From: Anaerolineales bacterium
Lineage (GTDB): Bacteria; Chloroflexota; Anaerolineae; Anaerolineales; Villigracilaceae
Length of the DNA stretch: 6,648 nt
Reading direction: 5' to 3'
NCBI GenBank assembly: GCA_020847355.1
Contig: JADLCG010000257.1
Location: 1 to 6,648 of the forward strand
In this document: piece after piece, positions 1 to 6,581 of the stretch
How the letters are laid out: each line of letters begins with the position of its first letter
Numbering within the stretch: position 1 is the first letter of the stretch
Program-made: the position numbers and the translations under genes
Notes under the pieces: model-generated
Database searches by the model: none
What the model was told of the DNA's origin: nothing
Seen by the model: only the letters and a program-made list of their open reading frames with translations

Positions 1-1479
1 ACGCCGCTTCAGCTTGATCAAATGATCGTCACCTTTCGCCTCAAGCCGGATATTACCTGGTCCGACGGCACACCGCTCACTGCGGACGATTCCGTCTTCG
101 CTTATTCCATCGCTTCAGACCCCAGCGCAATCGCCAATACCTATCTGCTGGATCGCACCGCCGTTTACGAAGCGGCAGACGCAACTTCTGTGCAATGGTG
201 GGGTACGCCGGGCTTTATAGACCCAACGTATTTTACAAACTTCTGGCAACCCGTTCCCAAACATTTATGGAGTCAATTTCCCGCCGCCCAACTACCGCAA
301 GTGGACGTTTCTTCGCGCGCGCCAGTCGGTTGGGGACCTTACGTCGTGCAGGAGTGGTCGGCTGGCGATCATATTACGCTGGCGAAAAACGCGCATTACT
401 TCCGCGCTTCCGAAGGCTACCCAAAATTTGATTTCCTAACTTTTCGATTCATCTCAGACCCCAATACCGCCATCAGCGAATTATCTGCTGGAAGATGCGA
501 CATCCTCGACCCGACCATTCGGCTCGATGGACAAGCCGGGCTGTTGAAAGAAATGCAAGCCGGAGAACAAGCCCAAGCGTTTTTTACGCAAGGCATGAAT
601 ATTGAATGGCTTGGCTTGGGGATTACCCCCGCCGTTTATGATGACGGTTACGATACGCTCTACCAAAAAGACCGCGCCGATATTTTTGCGGATGGTCACA
701 CGCGCCAAGCCATCGCTTATTGCGCGAACCGCCAAGCCGTAGTGGATCAGGTTTTGTTTGGGCTGGTGAGCGTGCCAAACACCTATCTGCCGGTTGAGCA
801 TCCGCTCTATGATAAAAACATAGACCCCATTCCGTTTGATCCGGCTGTGGGCATTTCCCTGCTCGAGCAAGCCGGCTGGAAGGATACCGACGGCAACCCA
901 GCCACCCCGCGCCAAGCCGTTGCGGTCAAAAATGTTCCGGCTGGCACGCCGCTTCAACTGAGCTATTACACCACTGGCGCCACCCAGCGCAGGCAAGTCA
1001 CCGATCTTCTCGCGCAATCCCTCGCGCAATGCGGCATTGGGCTTGAACTGCATTACCTCGATCAAAATGATTTATACGCTTCTGGACCTAGCGGCATTTT
1101 ATTTGGTCGTCGCTTTGATTTGATCGAATACGCGATGGGCGTAAATGGCATTGAGCCGCCTTGCGCTTGGTTCACTAGCTCCGAAATCCCCTCAACTTCC
1201 AATTCATGGATCGGCACGAACGTCGCCGGCTATAAGAACCCGCAATTTGACGCCGCTTGCCGCGCCGCGCAACTTGCCCTGCCCGACGATCCAACTTACG
1301 CCGCGAGTTATCGCCAGACTGAAGTTCTATTTTCCACAGACCTGCCCGCCATCCCGCTGTATTATCGCCTGCGCGTTGCCGCCGCCCGCCCGGATTTTTG
1401 CCATTTTGATTTAGACCCCAGCGCCAACCCGCTTTGGAATATCGAAGCGTTTGATTATGGAGAAGGTTGCCGTCAGTAA
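1..1479 (+). CDS. ABC transporter substrate-binding protein, family 5 (peptide/nickel type), 5'-truncated
   Basis: This is the C-terminal 492 residues of an extracellular solute-binding protein of the SBP_bac_5 (OppA/DppA-like) family. Such proteins capture peptides or other small solutes outside the membrane and pass them to an ABC permease. The frame is open from the first base, so the true start and signal peptide lie upstream; about 80-120 residues are probably missing. The family signature is clear: the FRLKPDITWSDGTPLTADD block (residues 12-30), then PKH (86-88), the VGWGPY block (109-114, equivalent to GTGPY), and a late PAIPLYYR strand (449-456). Cysteines at 388 and 420 match a pair in the next gene and may form a disulfide. 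The stop TAA overlaps the ATG of that second binding-protein gene by one base, so translation is probably coupled. The substrate cannot be read from the sequence. The family call is secure; peptide specificity is only an inference from the oppDF genes nearby. Confidence 0.93.
   Translation, partial: TPLQLDQMIVTFRLKPDITWSDGTPLTADDSVFAYSIASDPSAIANTYLLDRTAVYEAADATSVQWWGTPGFIDPTYFTNFWQPVPKHLWSQFPAAQLPQVDVSSRAPVGWGPYVVQEWSAGDHITLAKNAHYFRASEGYPKFDFLTFRFISDPNTAISELSAGRCDILDPTIRLDGQAGLLKEMQAGEQAQAFFTQGMNIEWLGLGITPAVYDDGYDTLYQKDRADIFADGHTRQAIAYCANRQAVVDQVLFGLVSVPNTYLPVEHPLYDKNIDPIPFDPAVGISLLEQAGWKDTDGNPATPRQAVAVKNVPAGTPLQLSYYTTGATQRRQVTDLLAQSLAQCGIGLELHYLDQNDLYASGPSGILFGRRFDLIEYAMGVNGIEPPCAWFTSSEIPSTSNSWIGTNVAGYKNPQFDAACRAAQLALPDDPTYAASYRQTEVLFSTDLPAIPLYYRLRVAAARPDFCHFDLDPSANPLWNIEAFDYGEGCRQ
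1459..1466 (+). promoter_or_regulatory. Ribosome binding site deciding the start of the second binding protein
   Basis: GGAGAAGG lies inside the end of the upstream gene. It is 12 bases before the ATG at 1479, a slightly long spacing, and directly abuts a possible TTG start at 1467, which is too close to work. This supports the ATG, as does the fact that the protein then begins with a compact lipoprotein signal sequence (MRRNLF). Confidence 0.6.
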
Positions 1480-3356
1480 TGCGTAGAAATTTATTCGCGC
1501 TAATAATTGGATTAGCGCTCCTCGCCGCTTGCGCCCCGCAACCTGCTCCTGTTTCTACCAGCATTCCCACGCTGATTAATACGCCGCCCGCCCACGCGCC
1601 GGAACTGCGCCTCGGATTAATTGGCAAACCAACCGACGTGAATGTTTGGCAATTGTTTGACGAGAGCGGCGCGAGTTATGTCAATTACGCCTTAAGGTCT
1701 GAAACCTACCCGCGTTTATATCGGCTCGTTCCGCCAAATTCTGATTTTCAACCGCTCGCGGCGGATGGAATGCCTGAGCCAATTATTCAGGACGGCGAAC
1801 AATATTCCGCCAGCGTCAAACTCCGCGCCGGATTAAAGTGGACGGACGGCAGTCCGTTCACAGCCGCAGACGTGGCTTTCACCGTCAACACTGCATTGCA
1901 ATATGAACTTGGCTACGATTGGTCTTCCGCATACTCCCCGGATTTTCTCGCTTCAGCCGAAGCGCTGGATGAACTTACGGTTAAATTTTATTTCAAGCAA
2001 AAACCCAATGTTGGCGTTTGGCAATATGGAGCGTTGCAAGGTCCGCTGGCGCAAAAAGCCTTTTGGGAATCGCGCCTGCAAGCTTCTTCCGCTTTGTTGC
2101 CCGATGAAAAAATGACGCAGGATATAGCGGCCGCGACGAACTATTTCAATCTCGTGCAAACCCGCGTGGAAGATTTGACCAAACAAATGACCGCCTTTTT
2201 ATCCGGCATAAAAGGCAGTCAGGATGTATCCGGTGAATTGGGTAAAAAGCAAGCTGAATTAAATTACGCTCAAAATAATTTGAATAAACTGCTGGCTGAA
2301 CGCGCCGCCAAAATTGAATCCGCACATCAAGCGCTGTACGCGCTGGATGATTCCGCCGAGCCGACGCTGGGCGTTTGGTCGCCGCTTGAACGCAGTGAAA
2401 CGCAATGGGTGAATACGGCGAATTTAGATTTCCCGTTTGCCCAGCCAAATTTTGACCGCGTGGCGTATTCCTTCTACGCGGACGATGCCTCAGCCAACGA
2501 AGCGTTTGAGCGCGGGGCAGTGGATGTGATTGTCAACCCGACTTCTGCAAGTCAATCGGCGGCAATTAATCCCAGTCGAAGCGCGCGCTTTTTGATTTTT
2601 AATCCGCATAACCAAGTTTTAGGCGAAACCCATTTGCGCCAAGCGCTGGCTTGCGCGAGCGACGTGAACGCGCAAAACTTACTGCCCATTCAGTTTGTCC
2701 CCAGTTCGGCGTGGAATAACCCAGAACTTGCCTTGCCTTGTGCGGGGCTTTCCGCGGACGAGAGATTCTCTGCGGCGCTGAAAATTTTGAAAGATGCAGG
2801 CTACCATTGGACGCAAGAGCCGAGCGCTTCGCAAACTGGCGCTGGTTTGCAAGCGCCGGATGGAAGCGAAATTCCGCGTTTGCTTTTGCTTTCCACTTCT
2901 GCGGAGGTAGACCCAACGCGCGCGGCGCTGGCGAAATATATTGAACAACAAGCTTTGCATTTGGGCATTCCTATCGAAGTCAAATTGACGGATGCGGCGG
3001 GCTTGCAATATGCCGTTTATTCCAGCGGTAAATACGATTTGGCGCTCTTCGGCTGGCGGTTGAGTGAATACCCCGCTTACTTGTGCGCGTGGTTTGGGAG
3101 CGGCAAACAGTTTGAGAATCGCAATGACCAGCTTCGAGCGGGGTGTGAGGCGTTACAGTCCACAACAGATTTGGAAGCCGCGAAGAATCTATTCTTTGAG
3201 ATTCAATCCATCCTGTATGCTGAATTGCCGTTTGTGCCGCTCTATGCGGAGCCGGCGTTTTCTAAATTGCAAAACGTGAGCTATCCTTTTGAGCGCGTGT
3301 GGGGCGGCTTAACGGCTTTGTATGGCGCGCCTGCCGAAGCTACTCCTCTGCAGTAA
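1479..3356 (+). CDS. ABC transporter substrate-binding lipoprotein, family 5, with a helical-hairpin insertion
   Basis: A 625-residue solute-binding lipoprotein of the SBP_bac_5 family, expected to be tethered outside the cytoplasmic membrane. Residues 1-18 form a lipoprotein signal: RR, a hydrophobic core, and lipobox LAAC with Cys18 as the lipidated residue. A Pro/Thr/Ser-rich linker runs to about residue 40. The family block LKWTDGSPFTAADVAF is at 119-134. Residues 210-290 form a Gln/Lys/Glu/Ala/Leu-rich stretch, probably two helices joined by a turn near 243-249, placed where family members normally run straight into the GTGPY region. The GPY motif itself is degenerate (LGVWSPL, 297-303). 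Cys536 and Cys556 match a pair in the upstream gene, suggesting paralogy. The gene starts inside the previous stop codon and so was probably translated with it. A new promoter follows directly after its own stop. Substrate unknown. Confidence 0.9.
   Translation: MRRNLFALIIGLALLAACAPQPAPVSTSIPTLINTPPAHAPELRLGLIGKPTDVNVWQLFDESGASYVNYALRSETYPRLYRLVPPNSDFQPLAADGMPEPIIQDGEQYSASVKLRAGLKWTDGSPFTAADVAFTVNTALQYELGYDWSSAYSPDFLASAEALDELTVKFYFKQKPNVGVWQYGALQGPLAQKAFWESRLQASSALLPDEKMTQDIAAATNYFNLVQTRVEDLTKQMTAFLSGIKGSQDVSGELGKKQAELNYAQNNLNKLLAERAAKIESAHQALYALDDSAEPTLGVWSPLERSETQWVNTANLDFPFAQPNFDRVAYSFYADDASANEAFERGAVDVIVNPTSASQSAAINPSRSARFLIFNPHNQVLGETHLRQALACASDVNAQNLLPIQFVPSSAWNNPELALPCAGLSADERFSAALKILKDAGYHWTQEPSASQTGAGLQAPDGSEIPRLLLLSTSAEVDPTRAALAKYIEQQALHLGIPIEVKLTDAAGLQYAVYSSGKYDLALFGWRLSEYPAYLCAWFGSGKQFENRNDQLRAGCEALQSTTDLEAAKNLFFEIQSILYAELPFVPLYAEPAFSKLQNVSYPFERVWGGLTALYGAPAEATPLQ
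2106..2348 (+). other. Coding segment for a predicted helical hairpin inserted in the binding protein
   Basis: Residues 210-290 of the lipoprotein. The first helix (about 212-241) has hydrophobic residues F223, V226, V230, L233, M237 and L241. A Gly/Ser-containing turn GIKGSQD (243-249) follows. The second helix (about 252-290) has L254, L261, L268, L272, I279, A282 and L286 at roughly 3/4 spacing. Proline is absent from this stretch, unlike the flanking sequence. The upstream paralogue has nothing comparable between its PKH and GPY motifs. The helical and coiled-coil nature is read by eye from residue pattern, not computed. Confidence 0.6.
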
Positions 3357-3360
3357 TCTT

Positions 3361-3369
3361 TGCTATAAT
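3361..3369 (+). promoter_or_regulatory. Extended -10 promoter for oppD-oppF-response regulator
   Basis: TGCTATAAT is a perfect extended -10 element, with TATAAT at 3364-3369. It begins 5 bases after the stop of the binding-protein gene. No TTGACA-like -35 box is visible 16-18 bases upstream, which is normal for extended -10 promoters. Transcription would start near 3376, giving a leader of about 23 bases before the oppD ATG. It implies that the ATPase genes can be expressed independently of the two binding proteins. Confidence 0.75.
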
Positions 3370-3398
3370 CAAATTTATTTTATCTTTGGGAGTAGGCA

Positions 3399-4421
3399 AT
3401 GCCGAAAACCGATCAAAAGCCTTTGCTTGAAGTTCGTAATTTGAAAACTTATTTTTATACGGAAGACGGCGTGGTTCGCGCGGTGGATGGCGTGAATTTT
3501 GAAGTGCGCCCGGGGGAAGTGCTGGGGATCGTCGGCGAATCGGGATGCGGCAAGAGCGTTACTTCGCTTTCGATTATGCGTTTAATTGCGCCTCCCGGAA
3601 AAATAGCGGAAGGCGAAATTATTTTAAACGGCAAGAATTTGCTTGGGATTTCCGAGGATGAGATGACCAAGATTCGCGGCAATCGCGTTTCGATGATCTT
3701 TCAACAGCCGCAAACGGCTTTGAACCCGGTCTTTCAAGTGGGCGATCAAATTGCCGAAGTTTTGAGCATTCATAAAAATTTAGATAAAGCGGCGGGCAAA
3801 GCGCGCGCTATTGAACTGCTGAAGATGGTCGGCATTCCCGATGCGGAACGCCGCGCGACGGCATATCCGCATGAACTCTCCGGCGGGATGGCACAGCGCG
3901 TGATGATCGCGATGGCGCTGGCTTGCGAGCCGGAATTGCTCATCGCCGACGAGCCGACCACCGCTTTGGACGTGACCATTCAGGCGCAGATTTTAGACCT
4001 GATGCTTGAATTGCGCGAAAAGTTGGGAACTTCCGTGATTTTGATTACGCATGATTTAGGCGTGGTGGCGGAAACTTGTGAGCGCGTGGCGGTGATGTAT
4101 GCCGGCGAAGTGGTAGAACAAGCCGAAGTGGGCAATTTGTTTGAAAAACCCTTGCACCCATATACGCAGGGCTTGATCGACTCGATCCCGATTTTGGGCG
4201 AGATTAAAGAAAAGCTGGCGGTCATCCCCGGCTCGGTGCCAAATTTGGTCAATTTACCCGAAGGATGCCGCTTTGCGCCGCGTTGCGCGGCGCGCGAAAA
4301 ATACGGCTTGAAGATTTGCACCGAACAAAAACCGGAATTGAAAGAAGCCGGCGCCGGTCATTTGGCGCGCTGTTGGTTATATCAAGATGCGGACGGGCAT
4401 AAAGCTCCCTTGCAAGCTTAG
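3399..4421 (+). CDS. oppD: Oligopeptide/dipeptide ABC transporter ATP-binding protein, OppD/DppD type
   Basis: A 340-residue cytoplasmic ATPase that, paired with an OppF-type subunit, powers uptake by a peptide/nickel-family importer. All nucleotide-binding motifs are intact: Walker A GESGCGKS (46-53), Q-loop Gln102 in FQQPQ, ABC signature LSGGMAQ (160-166), Walker B LLIADEP (180-186) with catalytic Glu185, D-loop ALD (189-191) and switch His218. The C-terminal oligo_HPY extension (HPYTQGL at 253-259 onward) ends in four cysteines, 290, 296, 307 and 325. Related OppD/DppD proteins bind a [4Fe-4S] cluster with such cysteines. The ATG is set by GGGAG at 3388-3392, six bases upstream. The length is normal for the family. 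It is followed after 34 bases by oppF. No permease gene adjoins it, so whether the substrate is oligopeptide, dipeptide or something else is open; the opp name is by family only. Confidence 0.95.
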   Translation: MPKTDQKPLLEVRNLKTYFYTEDGVVRAVDGVNFEVRPGEVLGIVGESGCGKSVTSLSIMRLIAPPGKIAEGEIILNGKNLLGISEDEMTKIRGNRVSMIFQQPQTALNPVFQVGDQIAEVLSIHKNLDKAAGKARAIELLKMVGIPDAERRATAYPHELSGGMAQRVMIAMALACEPELLIADEPTTALDVTIQAQILDLMLELREKLGTSVILITHDLGVVAETCERVAVMYAGEVVEQAEVGNLFEKPLHPYTQGLIDSIPILGEIKEKLAVIPGSVPNLVNLPEGCRFAPRCAAREKYGLKICTEQKPELKEAGAGHLARCWLYQDADGHKAPLQA

Positions 4422-4455
4422 GCGTTAATCATTTTTTTGCGGAGTTATTATTTTC

Positions 4456-5442
4456 ATGAATGAAACCCAAACGAACGCTCAAAACATCGTAGAAGTCGAG
4501 AATCTAGTTAAATATTTCCCCGTGCGCGCCGGACTGTTGCAGAAAGTGGTCAATCAGGTTAAGGCGGTAGATCGCGTTTCTTTTAATGTGAAAAAAGGCG
4601 AAACGCTGGGCATGGTGGGCGAATCGGGTTGCGGAAAAACGACGATTGGCAGATCTATGCTTCGTTTGGTCGAGCCGACTTCCGGCGAGATTCGCTACGA
4701 AGGCAAAAATATCCTCCAGCTAAAAGGGCAAGGCTTGAAAGATGTGCGTCGTCACATGCAGATCATTTTCCAAGACCCGTACGCTTCGCTAGACCCGCGC
4801 GTGCCAATCGGCGAATCGGTGATGGAAGGTCTGCACATTCACAACATCGGCAGTCGCAAAGAACGCTACGACCTGATGATTGATACGCTCAAAAAAGTGG
4901 GCTTGGAAGATTACCACGCGCGCCGCTATCCGCACGAATTTTCCGGCGGTCAGCGTCAGCGCATTGGCATTGCCCGCGCTTTGGCTTTGCGCCCTAACTT
5001 CATCATTTGCGACGAGCCAGTCTCCGCGCTGGACGTTTCCATTCAATCGCAAGTCTTGAACATTCTCAAAGATTTACAAGCCGAATTTGGTTTAACTTAT
5101 TTATTTATCGCCCACAACCTGAGCGTGGTAGAGCATATCTCAGATCGCGTGGCGGTGATGTATCTCGGTAAAATGGTGGAATTGACGGATCGCAACGAAC
5201 TCTTCAATAACCCTTTGCATCCTTATACGCAAGCGTTGATGTCTGCCATCCCTTCGCCGAATCCTAAAGTTAAAAGACAACGCACCATCCTCAAAGGCGA
5301 TGTGCCGAGTCCGTTGAACCCGCCTACGGGTTGTCGCTTTCATCCGCGTTGCCCAATTGCGGAAGAAATTTGTTCGCAACAAGAACCCGAATTCCGCGAA
5401 CATAACCCCGGGCATTTTGTCGCTTGTTGGATGGTCAAATAG
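4456..5442 (+). CDS. oppF: Oligopeptide/dipeptide ABC transporter ATP-binding protein, OppF/DppF type
   Basis: A 328-residue partner ATPase to the preceding OppD. Together they form the heterodimeric motor of a peptide-family importer on the inner face of the membrane. Motifs seen: Walker A GESGCGKTT (55-63), Q-loop Gln106 in FQDPYASLDPR (105-115, typical of the F subunit), signature FSGGQRQR (162-169), Walker B FIICDEP (182-188) with Glu187, D-loop ALD (191-193) and switch His220 in IAHNLS. The C-terminal oligo_HPY domain (HPYTQAL, 255-261) carries cysteines 293, 299, 306 and 324, a second possible [4Fe-4S] site. The start ATG at 4456 has GGAG at 4441-4444, 11 bases upstream. An overlapping ATG at 4460 is out of frame. 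There is no terminator in the 34 bases after oppD, so the two genes are very probably co-transcribed. The substrate is not deducible. Confidence 0.95.
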   Translation: MNETQTNAQNIVEVENLVKYFPVRAGLLQKVVNQVKAVDRVSFNVKKGETLGMVGESGCGKTTIGRSMLRLVEPTSGEIRYEGKNILQLKGQGLKDVRRHMQIIFQDPYASLDPRVPIGESVMEGLHIHNIGSRKERYDLMIDTLKKVGLEDYHARRYPHEFSGGQRQRIGIARALALRPNFIICDEPVSALDVSIQSQVLNILKDLQAEFGLTYLFIAHNLSVVEHISDRVAVMYLGKMVELTDRNELFNNPLHPYTQALMSAIPSPNPKVKRQRTILKGDVPSPLNPPTGCRFHPRCPIAEEICSQQEPEFREHNPGHFVACWMVK

Positions 5443-5449
5443 GTGCATT

Positions 5450-6547
5450 ATGGATAGCGCAGTTTTGCTGGTTGACGATAATCGCGATATTCTCAAGTTA
5501 TTGAAAAGCACGCTGGATACGCTCAAAAGGCCGGAGCTCAAAACTTTTGAAGCGCCTTCCGGCGAAGAGGCTTTGCTTGAATCTGCGCGCCGCAAAATTG
5601 ACTTATTGATCACCGATTACAAATTACCCGGCATGTCTGGCGTGGAACTCATGCACAAAGTCCGCGCCAAACATCCCGAAGTCAAAGTCATCCTCATCTC
5701 TGGCATGTCCGATAAAAAAGCGCGCGAAGAAATGATCGGCGCCGGCGCAATGGCGATTTTTGATAAACCCATTCCCTTAGCCGATTTTTTAGACGCGGTG
5801 GAAAGAGGGCTGGGATTCGTTCAAACCATCTTCCCGCCTGAAAAGCTGGATGAAAAATCAGATACCAAAGCGGAAGCGCGCCACGTGCGCCTCTCGGACC
5901 TGCTTGCCAACTTCCGGCAGGATTACAACACCCAGGCCGTCTTCCTGATCAGCGAACGCGGACGCGTGCAAGCCCGCGCCGGCAGTTTGAAAGACAGCAG
6001 TCTGGAAGTTTCCATCGTCTCCGCGCTGACGGCGATTCATCAAGCCAGCATCAAAGTCTCGCGCAACAATCATCAAGAAAATTTAGATTCATATCACGTA
6101 TTCCAAGCCGGCGATTCCGACCTCCTCTTCATCCCCGTCGATTCGTTATACGCTTTGTTGGTGGCGGGCGAGAGCCTTGCCAATCAGGAAAATATTTTCA
6201 ACACGATTACCGGCGTGCTGGCTTTACGTAGAGAAGTTCAAAAGACTTTACGTAATATCGGCGCAACCGGCGAACTGCGTTCTATTTCGCCGAAGACCGT
6301 GCCTTTGCCTCCGCGCCAAAGCGATCTCAAAAAATCACAAACGGATCGCCTCAAAGAAACCGCTCCCGCGCCGGAAATGGCGGCGCTTTTAGAAGCCTCT
6401 AAAAGCAAACCGAAAGCCCCAGCCAATCTGGATGATTTTTGGGATCAAGCGGCAGAACAGCACGGCAAAAAGCCAGCCAACGCTAAAGTCATCTCGCTGG
6501 AACAAGCCAAAGAAATGGGCATTTTCCCAGATCAAGATAAGAAATAA
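5450..6547 (+). CDS. Response regulator with a probable roadblock/LC7-like output domain
   Basis: A 365-residue cytoplasmic signalling protein. Residues 3-122 are a complete receiver domain: acidic pair Asp9-Asp10, phospho-acceptor Asp56 in LLITDYKLPG, Ser84 in ILISGMSD, and Lys106 in FDKPIP, so it should be phosphorylatable. Residues about 145-270 resemble the roadblock/LC7 fold: an RLSDLLANF helix, an AVFLISERGRV strand-turn, a helix, then DLLFIPVDSLYALLVAG strands and a final helix. Such domains often dimerise or bind small GTPases. There is no helix-turn-helix, GGDEF, EAL or kinase domain. A Pro/Lys-rich disordered linker (275-325) ends in a short tail with DDFWDQA (328-334) and KVISLEQAKEMGI (346-358). 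I chose the ATG at 5450, with AGG at 5441-5443 as a weak ribosome site, because the receiver fold begins right there. It lies 7 bases after oppF and is probably co-transcribed. The receiver call is secure; the roadblock call is moderate. Confidence 0.85.
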   Translation: MDSAVLLVDDNRDILKLLKSTLDTLKRPELKTFEAPSGEEALLESARRKIDLLITDYKLPGMSGVELMHKVRAKHPEVKVILISGMSDKKAREEMIGAGAMAIFDKPIPLADFLDAVERGLGFVQTIFPPEKLDEKSDTKAEARHVRLSDLLANFRQDYNTQAVFLISERGRVQARAGSLKDSSLEVSIVSALTAIHQASIKVSRNNHQENLDSYHVFQAGDSDLLFIPVDSLYALLVAGESLANQENIFNTITGVLALRREVQKTLRNIGATGELRSISPKTVPLPPRQSDLKKSQTDRLKETAPAPEMAALLEASKSKPKAPANLDDFWDQAAEQHGKKPANAKVISLEQAKEMGIFPDQDKK

Positions 6548-6555
6548 AAAAACTG

Positions 6556-6564
6556 TGATACAAT
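6556..6564 (+). promoter_or_regulatory. Extended -10 promoter for tRNA-Gln
   Basis: TGATACAAT, with TACAAT at 6559-6564, is an extended -10 element differing from consensus at one base of the hexamer. It lies 9 bases after the response-regulator stop. Initiation near 6571 would leave a leader of about 11 bases before the mature tRNA 5' end. No -35 box is apparent. Its architecture matches the promoter in front of oppD. Confidence 0.6.
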
Positions 6565-6581
6565 TTGCCCCGCTCTTTTAT

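Noticed and set aside
481..1065. Long open frame on the minus strand (194 codons)
   Set aside because: It lies wholly inside the first binding-protein gene, has no recognisable domain, and reads as a compositional shadow of a GC-biased gene.
1467..1478. Possible TTG start for the second binding protein, four codons upstream
   Set aside because: The ribosome site directly abuts it, leaving no spacing. The ATG at 1479 gives a clean lipoprotein signal and a stop/start overlap.
1175..1627. Minus-strand open frame of 150 codons spanning the junction of the two binding-protein genes
   Set aside because: Its product is Arg/Gly-rich low-complexity sequence without a domain, and it overlaps two well-supported genes.
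4402..4438. AAGCT/AGCTT inverted repeat at the end of oppD followed by a run of seven T
   Set aside because: The stem has only 5 AT-containing pairs with an 8-base loop and ends 12 bases before the T run, so it is not a credible intrinsic terminator.
5357..5449. Upstream ATG extending the response regulator by 31 residues
   Set aside because: The extension would overlap oppF by 86 bases, adds residues with no receiver-domain similarity, and the receiver fold starts immediately after the ATG at 5450.
6222..6254. Nine-base direct repeat CTTTACGTA occurring twice
   Set aside because: The two copies lie 24 bases apart in the same frame and encode a Leu-Arg pair in a helix, with no further copies; chance within coding sequence.
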